Positions 1-9,204 of a DNA stretch of 64,000 nt are shown one piece after another. Under the pieces are notes generated by a model. That model was not told where the DNA came from, did no database searches, and was given only the letters and a program-made list of their open reading frames with translations. This DNA comes from Vibrio atlanticus (GTDB taxonomy: Bacteria; Pseudomonadota; Gammaproteobacteria; Enterobacterales; Vibrionaceae), in the NCBI RefSeq assembly GCF_024347315.1, contig NZ_AP025460.1, forward strand, positions 992,001 through 1,056,000. The letters are read 5' to 3'. The position numbers and the translations under genes are program-made. Positions within the stretch are counted from its first letter, which is position 1, and each line of letters starts with the position of its first letter.

Positions 1-155
1 AAGGAGATTCCCGATTCAGTCGTTCCTCCTTTTTTGGAATGACGATTGAGATGTAACAAGTAAGCTATTGTGTTGATTCGGAAGGTGGTCAACACACCTC
101 AATCAAAACTACCGTCATCTCCTAAAGCGACGAAGGAGCGTAATAGGAGATTTGC
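1..155. repeat. Large inverted-repeat intergenic element
   Basis: Two roughly 42-bp arms (2-44 and 113-154) are imperfect reverse complements of each other: both carry an ATGACG/CGTCAT end and an AGGAGA-like end. Between them, TTGATT/AATCAA and AGGTG/CACCT (about 75-105) form an inner hairpin, so the whole stretch can fold into one long branched stem. No ORF is present. It resembles the multicopy palindromic elements common between Vibrio genes. The left edge lies at the window border and may extend outward. Confidence 0.6.
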
Positions 156-171
156 TCTTGTGCTGCATTCA

Positions 172-203
172 ATAAAAAAGGTTGATGCTTTCACATCAAC
201 CTT
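172..203 (-). terminator. Terminator of the M16 protease gene
   Basis: A perfect 10-bp stem (AAGGTTGATG 178-187 with CATCAACCTT 194-203) has a 6-nt loop. Read on the minus strand it is followed by a run of T. It lies just after the stop codon of the minus-strand protease gene. Confidence 0.85.
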
Positions 204-225
204 CTGATCTTTTTACTAAGAACGA

Positions 226-3003
226 CTAACCAAGCTCACAGTCTTTAGGACGCAACTGGAACTCATCAATTGAGCCTATCTCAACACCTACCGACAACTT
301 CTCTTCTTCATTATGAGCGTTGCCGTGCGCATGCATAATCAGACGATTCGCTGTACGAGGTTTAAGTTGGCTAACCACAAAGCGCATCATGTCTGAGCGA
401 GTTAGACCTTTGAGCTCTTCTAATACACGATCCCTCTGATTGAATTCCAAATCCTTATTGCCTATCGCAACCCATAAGCGTTGAGCACGACCACGCAAGG
501 TGGTATCTGGCGTTGAAATTTGATTCCAAAGACCGCGTTTACTGCTGTGCCATTGATAGTCGTTAAGCTCTAGCAATACCATGTAAAAGGCATTGAGGAA
601 CTCGTCTATGGAAGCCAACAGATCTGCTGGGGCTGCATTAGGCGATTGCACATACAACACAATACCTGGGTGTCGGTTCAATGGCATATTACCAGTGCCA
701 ACCATATAGCCTAGCTGCTGCTTAGTACGAATCTCGTGGAAGAATGTGGCTGACATCAAGTGGTTGGCCAATGAATACAGTGCAATATTTGTAGGTGATA
801 TATCTGAACATTGGTAGTAAACCACGATGGCTGAATCATCTTGATTACAGACCACTTCGCGTTGGAAACTACCGTTATCACCCAGCATGATTAAAGGGCG
901 TAGTGACTCTTCGTAAGACTGATCTTGAACACGCAATGCATCTTTTAGCGTTTCAGCCATCTTGTTCGCATCGGCTTTTTTCCAGTCACCATACACAAAC
1001 ATTTCGACATGCAGTTCAGCCAAAATAGCTTGAACAAAAGAAGAAAGCTCGTCGACTTCTATTGTTTCCAGCGCTTCAATTAAAACGGAATAGGGCGGGT
1101 TATTTGGCTGTAAGATTCCCGTCATCGCATTGAATAGCTGAGAAATAGGACGGTCTTGCGATGCGTTATTCCAGTTTCTGAGCAATTGATGCTTAATCGT
1201 TTCGAATCGTGTTGAACTAAAGTCGCGTGCTTGGAAACGTTCAAGAATCATATTGAGCAGCTGTGGCTGTTTTTCGCTAAATCCAGACAGAGTAAGTGTG
1301 ACACCACCTTGATGGGTATACATGTTGTAGCCCATGCCAGCAATCTCAGCTTGATACGTATCTTTTTCAAGCGAGTCTAAGAACATCTCTACACACAAGC
1401 GTGTTTTAACGATGTTTCTCGGGGTGGCAACTGAGTGTGGGCTATCTATAGCGATATACACCACACCTTTAGGAACTCGAAATTGATGGTCTTGGAGGTG
1501 CCATAACTTAAAGCCGTCCAGCTCTTCTAACAGTTGTGGGTGCTTAGCGTTACCTTCGAGTTCAGCAGGGTCTAAGTCGTAGCAAATAAACGGGTTTTTG
1601 CTTGGGAGCTCAAACTGCCAGCCGGGGTTGATGCATGTAAAGCATTGAATTTGCTCAGCGCTAAATGGTGTGAGCGAATAGGGCGTAAAGTACCATTTCG
1701 CTTCTCTGTCATATTCGAATCCTTGAGCAACAACGGTGACCCGCATGTTGTCGACGGTTAAGTAAGGAAGCAGAGAACGTTGTAACTCTTCGTCGAAGTG
1801 CGACATTTTGTAATCGCCATACACCACATCTTGCTCTTGGTAATGCTGCATGTTGATAACGAGATGGCTGACGACATCAAGTGGTCTTGAGGGCTCTTGA
1901 AAGCGGAAGGCTGATTCCAAAACAGCCCGTTTTTCGAGGTAACGCCACTCTTCAATACCTTGTTGTTCAATCAACTTAATGTACTGGAACACCGCTTGGA
2001 TGATGTTATCGGTTTTGGTTAAACCTTCGATGGTTAATGAGCAACTGACCGTGAAATCACGATAGTTACTGCCACTTGCGCCGCCACCTGCTGAGAGGGA
2101 AGTAATCCAGCCTTTCTCTTTGAGTTGCATCATCAAACTGCCTTCGCCTTCGTAACCGATAAGGTGTGCAAAGAACGATAATGGTTTAAGACCGTAGTGT
2201 TCATCCATGCTTGGCATTGGGAAGGTTAAGATAAGTTTGCGCACTTCTTTGATCGGTTTAACGTGTACTTGTACGCCCGTGCTTAATTCGCCAACAATCG
2301 GCACTTCAACCTTTTTGCCTTGTAGTTGGTGGTTGGTAATTGAGCTAAAACGCTCCTCAACCCAACTTTGCATCTCGTCCAGTGATTGATTGCCAGACAG
2401 TGTCAATGTCATTAAGTCTGAAGAGTACTGCTGCTGGTGGAAAGCCAAGATCTCTTGTCGAATCGTCTCGCCGTTTCGGTCACCCAACGTATCGATATTA
2501 CCGACAGAAAACTTCGAGAATGGGTGATTGTTATTCACTAGCTCTTTGGTCACTTGGTACAAGCGTCGCGAGTCGTCGTTGAGTTTCATTTTATACTCTG
2601 AATCAACGGCTTGGCGTTCTTTGTCTAAGGCTTCTTCGTTGAACAGGGGGGCAGTAAAAAATTGGCTGAAGCGATCGAGTGCATTTTCAAAGGCATTCAA
2701 TTCAACATCAAAAAAGAAGCAGGTGTGTTCGGTTCCTGTCCAAGCGTTGTTGCTACCGCCATGCTGGCTGATAAAACTTTGGAACTCTCCGACCTTTGGA
2801 TACTTTTCAGTTCCCAAAAATAGCATATGCTCTAAGTAGTGAGCTAAACCCTCTCGGTCTGTAGGGTCATCAAAATGCCCGACATTAACGGCGAGTGCGG
2901 CTGCAGCTTTTTGAGCGTTCTGATCGTGAACTAACAGTACTCTCAACCCGTTATCCAATGTTATGTAACGGTATTGATGTTCATCATTAGGGCTTAAATG
3001 CAC
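226..3003 (-). CDS. M16 insulinase-family zinc metalloprotease
   Basis: A 925-residue pitrilysin/insulinase-type protease (M16A). The inverted zinc motif HxxEH is His55-Tyr-Leu-Glu58-His59, and the third ligand is Glu136 in AVDSEY, the same 77-residue spacing as in insulin-degrading enzyme. The length fits the four-domain clamshell of the family, in which the second half is catalytically silent and helps enclose peptide substrates. No signal peptide is visible, so it is probably cytoplasmic, unlike periplasmic PtrA of E. coli. It is transcribed alone, divergent from sixA, and ends in a strong terminator. The physiological substrate cannot be told from sequence; turnover of short peptides is the family role. 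Confidence 0.9.
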   Translation of the reverse strand: MHLSPNDEHQYRYITLDNGLRVLLVHDQNAQKAAAALAVNVGHFDDPTDREGLAHYLEHMLFLGTEKYPKVGEFQSFISQHGGSNNAWTGTEHTCFFFDVELNAFENALDRFSQFFTAPLFNEEALDKERQAVDSEYKMKLNDDSRRLYQVTKELVNNNHPFSKFSVGNIDTLGDRNGETIRQEILAFHQQQYSSDLMTLTLSGNQSLDEMQSWVEERFSSITNHQLQGKKVEVPIVGELSTGVQVHVKPIKEVRKLILTFPMPSMDEHYGLKPLSFFAHLIGYEGEGSLMMQLKEKGWITSLSAGGGASGSNYRDFTVSCSLTIEGLTKTDNIIQAVFQYIKLIEQQGIEEWRYLEKRAVLESAFRFQEPSRPLDVVSHLVINMQHYQEQDVVYGDYKMSHFDEELQRSLLPYLTVDNMRVTVVAQGFEYDREAKWYFTPYSLTPFSAEQIQCFTCINPGWQFELPSKNPFICYDLDPAELEGNAKHPQLLEELDGFKLWHLQDHQFRVPKGVVYIAIDSPHSVATPRNIVKTRLCVEMFLDSLEKDTYQAEIAGMGYNMYTHQGGVTLTLSGFSEKQPQLLNMILERFQARDFSSTRFETIKHQLLRNWNNASQDRPISQLFNAMTGILQPNNPPYSVLIEALETIEVDELSSFVQAILAELHVEMFVYGDWKKADANKMAETLKDALRVQDQSYEESLRPLIMLGDNGSFQREVVCNQDDSAIVVYYQCSDISPTNIALYSLANHLMSATFFHEIRTKQQLGYMVGTGNMPLNRHPGIVLYVQSPNAAPADLLASIDEFLNAFYMVLLELNDYQWHSSKRGLWNQISTPDTTLRGRAQRLWVAIGNKDLEFNQRDRVLEELKGLTRSDMMRFVVSQLKPRTANRLIMHAHGNAHNEEEKLSVGVEIGSIDEFQLRPKDCELG

Positions 3004-3307
3004 AGATGCATCTCCAGAGAAGGTGGTTTTTAAATTATGTACGCGATGATTTAAGGTGCAAACCTCGCGATCATATTTTGGGATATGAAGTGCTTTTTGG
3101 CGACTTCTAAATCACTTTTATCGATTTTTATCAGTGATTTATTTTCTTTTAATAAGATTGTTAAGAAAGTCGAAGTCTTTAGCAAGTGACTTGATATAAT
3201 TATTTATATAGACTGCGGTTTCTCTAGTTTGAGAGCCAAACGCTAAGTAGCGTATCGCTGATATGGGATATATCGACTTTCGAAATGTTACGTAGACAGG
3301 ACTGAAC
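3004..3307. promoter_or_regulatory. Divergent promoter region, M16 protease / sixA
   Basis: This 304-bp AT-rich gap separates two divergent genes and must hold both promoters. A TATAAT hexamer at 3195-3200 suits sixA, but no good -35 lies 16-18 bp upstream of it. A 60-codon minus-strand frame overlapping the sixA start looks like chance. No strong hairpin was noticed. Confidence 0.4.
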
Positions 3308-3772
3308 ATGAAAATATTCATAATGCGCCACGGTGAAGCAGAACATTTTGCTAACTCGGATGCAGAACGTGCGTTAACGAAGCGCGGTAAAATGGCGTCT
3401 CTTGCGGTAGCACAAGCTGCAAATGAGCAAGGGTTTAGCCAGTTCGATAAAGTGCTTGTGAGCCCATACTTGAGGGCACAAGAAACGTGGTTAGAAATCT
3501 CTCAAGCGTTTTCTGGAAAGAAAGTAGAAACCTGTGATGACATTACGCCTTACGGAATGTCTGACGATGTGTTTGATTTGACCATAGCAATGGCTGAAGT
3601 AGAAAAGCTAGAGACCATTTTATTTGTTTCTCATTTACCTCTAGTGGGCTATTTAACGGCTGAATTTGCGACGGGCATGGCGCCACCTATGTTCCCAACC
3701 TCAGGGCTCGCGTGTATTGAATTCGACCTTGAAAAACAAAAAGGCGAGTTGCTTTGGAACATTAATCCATAG
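3308..3772 (+). CDS. sixA: Phosphohistidine phosphatase SixA
   Basis: A 154-residue histidine-phosphatase-superfamily protein with the N-terminal RHG motif (Arg7-His8-Gly9, the phospho-acceptor His) and a second conserved His in VSHLPLVG. The size matches E. coli SixA, which removes phosphate from HPt histidines such as ArcB and affects the nitrogen phosphotransferase system. The start is the ATG with AGGA eight bases upstream. The gene stands alone between the divergent protease and a terminator. SixA next to smrB/prmB resembles the neighbourhood in enteric bacteria. Confidence 0.9.
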   Translation: MKIFIMRHGEAEHFANSDAERALTKRGKMASLAVAQAANEQGFSQFDKVLVSPYLRAQETWLEISQAFSGKKVETCDDITPYGMSDDVFDLTIAMAEVEKLETILFVSHLPLVGYLTAEFATGMAPPMFPTSGLACIEFDLEKQKGELLWNINP

Positions 3773-3799
3773 CTGAGACCGTTTTCTCAAGATAAATTT

Positions 3800-3833
3800 A
3801 AGGGCACCTCATGATTATTGAGATGCCCTTTGT
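3800..3833 (+). terminator. Terminator after sixA
   Basis: A 12-bp stem with one mismatch (AAGGGCACCTCA 3800-3811 with TGAGATGCCCTT 3819-3830) is followed by TTTGTTGTTT. It lies about 30 bp after the sixA stop. It also sits between sixA and the converging smrB. Confidence 0.75.
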
Positions 3834-3907
3834 TGTTTCTAACGGATTATCTCGACCAAACGACAAGGTGCTGGACGTACTTTTTAGAATAAAGAGCAAG
3901 TCGATGG

Positions 3908-4438
3908 CTATTTATCTGGGATAGCAAGTAAAACCAGTAGCGCCCCATGGCCACCAAACTCTAAAGGCGCTTGGTGAAAGGCCATTACGTCTGGGTGCTG
4001 TGCTAACCATAAAGGCACTTTCTGTTTAAGGATGTGTTTACCGATGCCATGCTGTACACAGGCACATGCCACACTTTCTTTAATACAGTGTGCAATCATA
4101 GCCCCAAGCTCACGTTTGGCTTCTTGCTGAGTCATACCATGCATATCGAGATACACGTCGGGCACATAGACCCCACGACGTAAGCGCTTCACCTCATATT
4201 TAGAGACATCATCGCGTGCATAACGTGTAGGCCCCTCTTCGCTAAGATGCGGAATGAACTCATCCGAGAAATAAAACTCGCTATCACTGGCTTGTCTTGC
4301 CGTGCGAGTAATTTCTTTTTGCTTGGCATTTCTTTTTGGTTGCTGGACTATGGTATCCTGTTGCAACTTTTTAACGCCCTTTACTGCATCGTTGAATAGG
4401 GCGAAATCGTCATCGAAGTCGGTGTCTTTTTTGCTCAT
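3908..4438 (-). CDS. smrB: Ribosome-rescue endonuclease SmrB
   Basis: A 176-residue Smr-domain protein. The C-terminal Smr domain carries LDMHGMT, the conserved LDxHG motif, and VQHGIGKHIL. SmrB of E. coli cleaves mRNA between collided ribosomes. I place the start at MSKKDTDFDD (codon 4436-4438), because the longer frame to 4498 adds 20 hydrophobic residues and runs into the prmB promoter region. It is divergent from prmB across about 60 bp, the conserved smrB/prmB arrangement of gammaproteobacteria. Confidence 0.9.
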   Translation of the reverse strand: MSKKDTDFDDDFALFNDAVKGVKKLQQDTIVQQPKRNAKQKEITRTARQASDSEFYFSDEFIPHLSEEGPTRYARDDVSKYEVKRLRRGVYVPDVYLDMHGMTQQEAKRELGAMIAHCIKESVACACVQHGIGKHILKQKVPLWLAQHPDVMAFHQAPLEFGGHGALLVLLAIPDK

Positions 4439-4500
4439 CAGGTTATGAATTCTAATTAGAAACGTAATTAGCAGTATTGTAGCGCTTTTCGGAGACAATT

Positions 4501-5433
4501 TTGGATAAGATTTTTGTAGAAGAAGCGGTATCAGAACTACACACGCTTCAAGATGTGATTCGTTGGACTGTTAGTCGCTTTAACGCAGCGGGCCTATTTT
4601 ATGGTCACGGCACTGATAACGCGTGGGATGAGGCGGTACAACTAATTTTACCTACTCTTTATCTGCCGATTGATGTTCCTTCGCATGTGATGAACTCTCG
4701 TCTAACGAGTAGCGAACGTCTGCGTATTGTTGAGCGCGTAATCAAGCGTATCAATGAGCGTACACCAACGGCTTACTTAACCAATAAAGCTTGGTTCTGT
4801 GGCCTTGAGTTCTTCGTTGATGAGCGCGTTCTTGTGCCTCGCTCTCCAATTGGTGAGCTGATCGAAGCTCAATTCCAACCTTGGTTAATTGAAGAGCCAA
4901 CTCGCATCATGGATATGTGTACGGGTAGTGGTTGTATTGCTATTGCTTGTGCTCATGCATTCCCTGACGCAGAAGTAGATGCGATTGATATCTCTACAGA
5001 CGCACTGCAAGTTGCAGAGCAGAACGTTCAAGATCACGGCATGGAGCAGCAAGTGTTCCCAATCCGTTCAGATCTTTTCCGTGACTTGCCAAAAGAGAAA
5101 TACAACCTGATCGTATCTAACCCACCTTACGTGGACGAAGAAGATATGAACAGCCTGCCAGATGAGTTTACTCACGAGCCAGAACTTGGCCTAGCAGCGG
5201 GTACTGACGGTCTGAAATTGGTTCGTCGCATCTTAGCTAACGCACCAGACTACCTAACTGACGACGGTATTCTTATCTGTGAAGTGGGCAACTCAATGGT
5301 TCACATGATGGATCAGTACCCAGAGATTCCATTCACTTGGATTGAATTCTCTAACGGTGGTCATGGCGTATTCATGATCACTCGTGAGCAGCTTGTTGCT
5401 TGCGCTGACGAATTCTCTATCTACAAAGACTAG
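4501..5433 (+). CDS. prmB: Ribosomal protein L3 glutamine methyltransferase PrmB
   Basis: A 310-residue SAM-dependent methyltransferase of the HemK/PrmB family. It has the N-terminal helical domain, the SAM loop [13 protein letters not shown], and the catalytic NPPY motif in [11 protein letters not shown] that binds the glutamine side chain. PrmB methylates Gln150 of ribosomal protein L3. The start is TTG at 4501, seven bases after GGAG (4491-4494); no better ATG matches the conserved N-terminus. In E. coli prmB is followed directly by aroC; here a strong terminator follows and aroC is 21 kb away. Confidence 0.92.
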   Translation: MDKIFVEEAVSELHTLQDVIRWTVSRFNAAGLFYGHGTDNAWDEAVQLILPTLYLPIDVPSHVMNSRLTSSERLRIVERVIKRINERTPTAYLTNKAWFCGLEFFVDERVLVPRSPIGELIEAQFQPWLIEEPTRIMDMCTGSGCIAIACAHAFPDAEVDAIDISTDALQVAEQNVQDHGMEQQVFPIRSDLFRDLPKEKYNLIVSNPPYVDEEDMNSLPDEFTHEPELGLAAGTDGLKLVRRILANAPDYLTDDGILICEVGNSMVHMMDQYPEIPFTWIEFSNGGHGVFMITREQLVACADEFSIYKD

Positions 5434-5496
5434 GTAATAACGGCTAGTTTTTAGCTTAGTACTTGGTAAGACGTTCTATTTAAAACGTTTGAATTC

Positions 5497-5528
5497 AAAC
5501 GCCATGCAGTAATGCATGGCGTTTTTTA
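5497..5528 (+). terminator. Terminator after prmB
   Basis: A perfect 12-bp stem (AAACGCCATGCA 5497-5508 with TGCATGGCGTTT 5513-5524), GTAA tetraloop, and a run of T. A separate perfect 16-bp palindrome, CGTTTGAATTCAAACG (5486-5501), overlaps its left arm, so the two structures exclude each other. Confidence 0.88.
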
Positions 5529-5569
5529 TTGCCGAAATTTAATGGATAAGTAAGCAACACAGAGTGAAC

Positions 5570-5630
5570 GTGCTCAATATTTAGTTGCTTAATATGAATA
5601 GCTACCACATATTGGTGCTCAATATTTAGT
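5570..5630 (+). repeat. 16-bp direct repeat before the LysE-type gene
   Basis: GTGCTCAATATTTAGT occurs at 5570-5585 and again at 5615-5630, identical and 45 bp apart (about four helical turns). The second copy ends 28 bp before the start codon. It could be a tandem regulator site or a small duplication. Confidence 0.6.
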
Positions 5631-5658
5631 CGTTTTAGTGAGTTAAGGAGAATTCGCG

Positions 5659-6300
5659 ATGACCTTTGATACATGGATTTATTATTTTCTAGCGGTGTTG
5701 ATCTTAACGGCATCACCAGGGCCAAGCTCTTTGTTGTGCATGACTAAGGGTGTGCAATCAGGCTTTAAGTTATCGATATTTACCGCCTTGGGTAGCGTGA
5801 CTGCCATTACCGGAATCCTTACGTTATCTTTTACCGGTTTAGGGGTGATCATTGCTTCGTCAGAAGTGGTGTTTAATATCATTAAGTGGACGGGGGCTGC
5901 TTACCTTATTTATCTCGGTTGGAAGTCGTTACGATCGAGTCAGCAAGATTATGACAAGCTATCGAATCAACAAGCAGGCTCTCAACCTGTTAAAGAAAGC
6001 GCTGCACAGTATTATGTCAGTGGCTTTATTGTTGGTGCGAGTAACCCAAAAGCTATCCTGTTCTTTACCGCACTTTTTCCTCAGTTTATTGACCCATCGA
6101 TAGCGCTATTTCCTCAATTTGTGGTGTTCGCTTTGACCTTCGTTGTGATGGAATTGTCTTGGTTACTGGTTTATGCCTACCTAGGTGCGAAATCATCAAA
6201 TTGGTTGTTTGCTAAAGGTAGAGCTAAGGTTTTTAATCGTGTGACTGGTGGTGTCTTTATCGGTGCTGGGGCGCTGCTTTCTACGACAAGCAGAGCGTAA
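5659..6300 (+). CDS. LysE/RhtB-family amino-acid exporter
   Basis: A 213-residue membrane protein with about six hydrophobic segments and the family signature near the N-terminus (TASPGPSSLLCMTKG), plus the central GASNPKAILFF motif. Members export amino acids such as homoserine, threonine or lysine; the substrate here is not predictable. The ATG follows AAGGAG by eight bases. The 220-bp leader holds the prmB terminator and two copies of a 16-bp direct repeat (5570-5585, 5615-5630) that could be an operator. Single-gene unit. Confidence 0.85.
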   Translation: MTFDTWIYYFLAVLILTASPGPSSLLCMTKGVQSGFKLSIFTALGSVTAITGILTLSFTGLGVIIASSEVVFNIIKWTGAAYLIYLGWKSLRSSQQDYDKLSNQQAGSQPVKESAAQYYVSGFIVGASNPKAILFFTALFPQFIDPSIALFPQFVVFALTFVVMELSWLLVYAYLGAKSSNWLFAKGRAKVFNRVTGGVFIGAGALLSTTSRA

Positions 6301-6437
6301 TTTCCAATTTATCACAGGCCTGAATAGTTACAGAAAATTATTCAGGCTGTAATAAAAGGTTAATATTAATGTGCTTGCTGATGTCGGCATAAAGTCGATA
6401 TATTGGTGTTACACCATCACATTCTCAGGAGAGATAT

Positions 6438-6539
6438 ATGCAGCATCAAGAAATGATTCAACACAGTAATTTTGGCGTAATCAGTCGTACTTGGATTTTC
6501 TCTACCCTTTCTCTTCTGGGTATTCTTGCTCTAATGTAG
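6438..6539 (+). CDS. 33-residue putative membrane peptide
   Basis: A short ORF starts at ATG 6438 with CAGGAGAG five bases upstream, a strong ribosome site. It encodes a polar head (MQHQEMIQHSNF) and one hydrophobic helix (WIFSTLSLLGILAL). The following hairpin, GTGGCT 6626-6631 with AGCCAC 6646-6651, then a T-rich run, could terminate its message. I do not recognise a family. It lies alone between the LysE-type exporter and selO. It could be a small membrane protein or a leader peptide of selO; nothing in its codons suggests amino-acid attenuation. Confidence 0.5.
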   Translation: MQHQEMIQHSNFGVISRTWIFSTLSLLGILALM

Positions 6540-6815
6540 TCAGCTTTATGGCTCTATATTTTCAGTTTTATTATGAACACACTTGTTAAAAAGTCTTCAA
6601 AGTCAGAACTCTTCTTCTCTTAAATGTGGCTCTTCTCATCAGGCTAGCCACTTAACCTTTTCTTAGCTGTACCTTCCTCTCAGGAACCTTTTTCTCTGAC
6701 GAATCTCTTTGTCTGATTAACTCTTTATCTCAATAGACTCACTGCATAACCTGATCTGAAGTTGTTATCAAACTGTGATAATCTTAAGTTATCATTTATC
6801 TACAGTGTATCTCTC

Positions 6816-8273
6816 ATGTCTGTCTGGGATTCTATTTCATTTAACAATCGATTTACTGCATTACCTCGATTGTTCTATACCCCAATTCAACCTACACCGC
6901 TAAACAATGTTCAATGGCTCGCATGGAACCATAACCTTGCGGATGAACTCGGATTTCCGCTATTTGAAGATGCCTCAGAGGAATTGCTTGAGACGTTGTC
7001 GGGCAATGTTGAACCTGAGCAATTCTCGCCAGTAGCAATGAAATACGCAGGTCATCAGTTTGGCTCTTATAACCCCGATTTAGGTGATGGAAGAGGGCTG
7101 TTATTAGCTCAAGTTGTCGCGAAAAGTGGTGAAACGTTCGACTTACACCTTAAAGGTGCGGGTAAAACTCCCTATTCTCGTATGGGCGATGGTCGTGCGG
7201 TTATTCGCTCAACGGTTCGTGAGTATCTATGTAGCGAAGCGATGGCAGGGCTTAATATCCCAACCACACGTGCGTTGGCGATGATGACCAGCGACACACC
7301 CGTATATCGAGAGAAGCAAGAGTGGGGCGCATTGCTGGTGCGTGCTGCTGAGTCACACATCCGTTTCGGTCACTTTGAACATCTGTTTTATACCAATCAG
7401 TTGGCAGAACATAAATTATTGGCCGATAAAGTCATCGAATGGCACTTCCCGGAATGCCTGGATGACGACAAACCCTACGCTGCTATGTTTAATCAGATTG
7501 TTGATCGCACTGCGGAAATGGTCGCGCTGTGGCAAGCGAATGGTTTTGCTCATGGGGTGATGAACACCGATAACATGTCGGTCATAGGGCAAACCTTCGA
7601 TTATGGCCCGTTCGCCTTCTTAGATGAATATGACCCTCGCTTGATCTGTAATCACTCCGACTATCAAGGTCGTTATGCCTTTAATCAGCAGCCTAGAATT
7701 GGATTATGGAATTTGTCGGCACTGGCTCACTCGCTTTCGCCGCTGGTGGATAAAGCCGATTTAGAGGTCGCGTTAGAACAGTACGAACCACAAATGAACG
7801 GTTATTTCAGTCAGCTGATGCGCCGTAAGTTAGGATTGCTTTCGAAACACGAAGGCGACAGTCGCTTGTTTGAATCTATGTTCGAGCTGATGTCGCAAAA
7901 CAAAGTCGATTACCCAAGATTCTTTAGAACGCTATCGAACCTAGATACATTGCTGCCGCAAGACGTGATTGATTTGGTTATCGACCGCGAGGCCGCAAAG
8001 CTATGGGTGGATAACTACTTGCAACGCTGTGAATTGGAAGAGAGCTCAGTGGCCGATCGCTGTGAAAAGATGCGACAAGTAAACCCGAAATACATCCTCA
8101 GAAACTACCTAGCCCAACTTGCGATAGATAAAGCTGAGCGCGGTGATAGCAGCGATATTGATGCACTTATAGTAGTGCTGGCAGACCCTTATGCGGAACA
8201 TCCTGACTACGAACATCTTGCTGCCTTGCCGCCTGAGTGGGGCAAAGCCATGGAAATCAGCTGCTCCTCTTAA
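6816..8273 (+). CDS. selO: Protein adenylyltransferase SelO
   Basis: A 485-residue SelO/YdiU pseudokinase-fold enzyme that transfers AMP from ATP to Ser/Thr/Tyr of target proteins; E. coli SelO acts in oxidative-stress responses. Visible family blocks are [18 protein letters not shown], the metal-binding [10 protein letters not shown] and FDYGPFAF. The C-terminus ends in Cys-Ser-Ser, like E. coli SelO whose terminal Cys forms a regulatory disulfide. I start at [10 protein letters not shown] (6816), which matches the family N-terminus; the upstream in-frame extension from 6762 adds 18 unlikely residues. Monocistronic. Confidence 0.92.
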   Translation: MSVWDSISFNNRFTALPRLFYTPIQPTPLNNVQWLAWNHNLADELGFPLFEDASEELLETLSGNVEPEQFSPVAMKYAGHQFGSYNPDLGDGRGLLLAQVVAKSGETFDLHLKGAGKTPYSRMGDGRAVIRSTVREYLCSEAMAGLNIPTTRALAMMTSDTPVYREKQEWGALLVRAAESHIRFGHFEHLFYTNQLAEHKLLADKVIEWHFPECLDDDKPYAAMFNQIVDRTAEMVALWQANGFAHGVMNTDNMSVIGQTFDYGPFAFLDEYDPRLICNHSDYQGRYAFNQQPRIGLWNLSALAHSLSPLVDKADLEVALEQYEPQMNGYFSQLMRRKLGLLSKHEGDSRLFESMFELMSQNKVDYPRFFRTLSNLDTLLPQDVIDLVIDREAAKLWVDNYLQRCELEESSVADRCEKMRQVNPKYILRNYLAQLAIDKAERGDSSDIDALIVVLADPYAEHPDYEHLAALPPEWGKAMEISCSS

Positions 8274-8430
8274 CCTCCTATGATTCTTTGAGTCGCTAAG
8301 TACAGGTAGAGGTCACTAAGATGTGATCTTTATCTGTTTGTTCGTCTAACTTTACAAACATGTCAATAATCAAATAATCGGCCAGCCTATACACTATGTG
8401 AATAAGTTGTAAATTTAATAGGTTTGGGCG

Positions 8431-9159
8431 ATGCCTACAAATACTCGAATTCTCGTGGTGGATGATGATCAAGAAATCTGCGAGCTGCTGGAAGAGTACC
8501 TCACAAAATCGGGTTTCGATGTTTCTTCGGTGGGAGATGGTGTTGAACTCGAAACTCATCTGCAAAACAATGGTTATCCAGACCTGATTCTGCTTGATGT
8601 GATGCTACCCGGTGACGACGGTTTTACCTTGTGTCAGCGAGTCCGAAAACAATCCAATGTGCCTATCATTATGCTGACAGCGGTATCGGATGAAACCGAT
8701 CAGATTATCGGCTTAGAAATTGGTGCAGATGATTACATCGCGAAGCCGTTTAGCCCTCGTCAGTTAATGGCTCGAATCAAAGCGCTATTACGCCGTGTAC
8801 AAGTGGTGGACGACAAGCCAAGTGATGCATTGCCAAAGCAGATTATTTTTGGTGATTGGACGCTCGATACGCTCGCGCACCGAATCTATCACAACGAAAA
8901 CTCAGAAGAGATGGACTTGTCGGGCAGTGACTTTTCTTTGTTGATGTTGTTCTTAACTCGTCCTAACGAAGTTCTCGACCGTGACACAATATCTTTCGCT
9001 ACCAGAGGCCGTGAAGCGCTGCCTTTTGAACGTGGCATTGACGTACAGCTTAGCCGCCTGAGAAGCCGATTGGGCGACAGTGGTAAATATCCTCACTACA
9101 TCAAAACCATGCGCGGTAATGGCTACATTCTTGCTGTGCCGGTTCAGTATGAACATTGA
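8431..9159 (+). CDS. OmpR-family response regulator for the sugar ABC locus
   Basis: A 242-residue two-domain regulator. The receiver domain (about 5-120) has the acidic pocket Asp11-Asp12, phospho-acceptor Asp56 in LLDVMLPGDDG and Lys105 in IAKPFSP; the winged-helix DNA-binding domain covers about 135-238. It is followed 45 bp later by its partner histidine kinase and then by a complete sugar importer. The same order, gltR-gtrS-gtsABCD, controls glucose uptake in Pseudomonas, so I infer it regulates the neighbouring transporter. Direct evidence for the ligand is absent. Confidence 0.88.
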   Translation: MPTNTRILVVDDDQEICELLEEYLTKSGFDVSSVGDGVELETHLQNNGYPDLILLDVMLPGDDGFTLCQRVRKQSNVPIIMLTAVSDETDQIIGLEIGADDYIAKPFSPRQLMARIKALLRRVQVVDDKPSDALPKQIIFGDWTLDTLAHRIYHNENSEEMDLSGSDFSLLMLFLTRPNEVLDRDTISFATRGREALPFERGIDVQLSRLRSRLGDSGKYPHYIKTMRGNGYILAVPVQYEH

Positions 9160-9204
9160 TAATCAAGTGCTGTTAATGAACACCTTGCCAATGAAGTATT
9201 TCCT

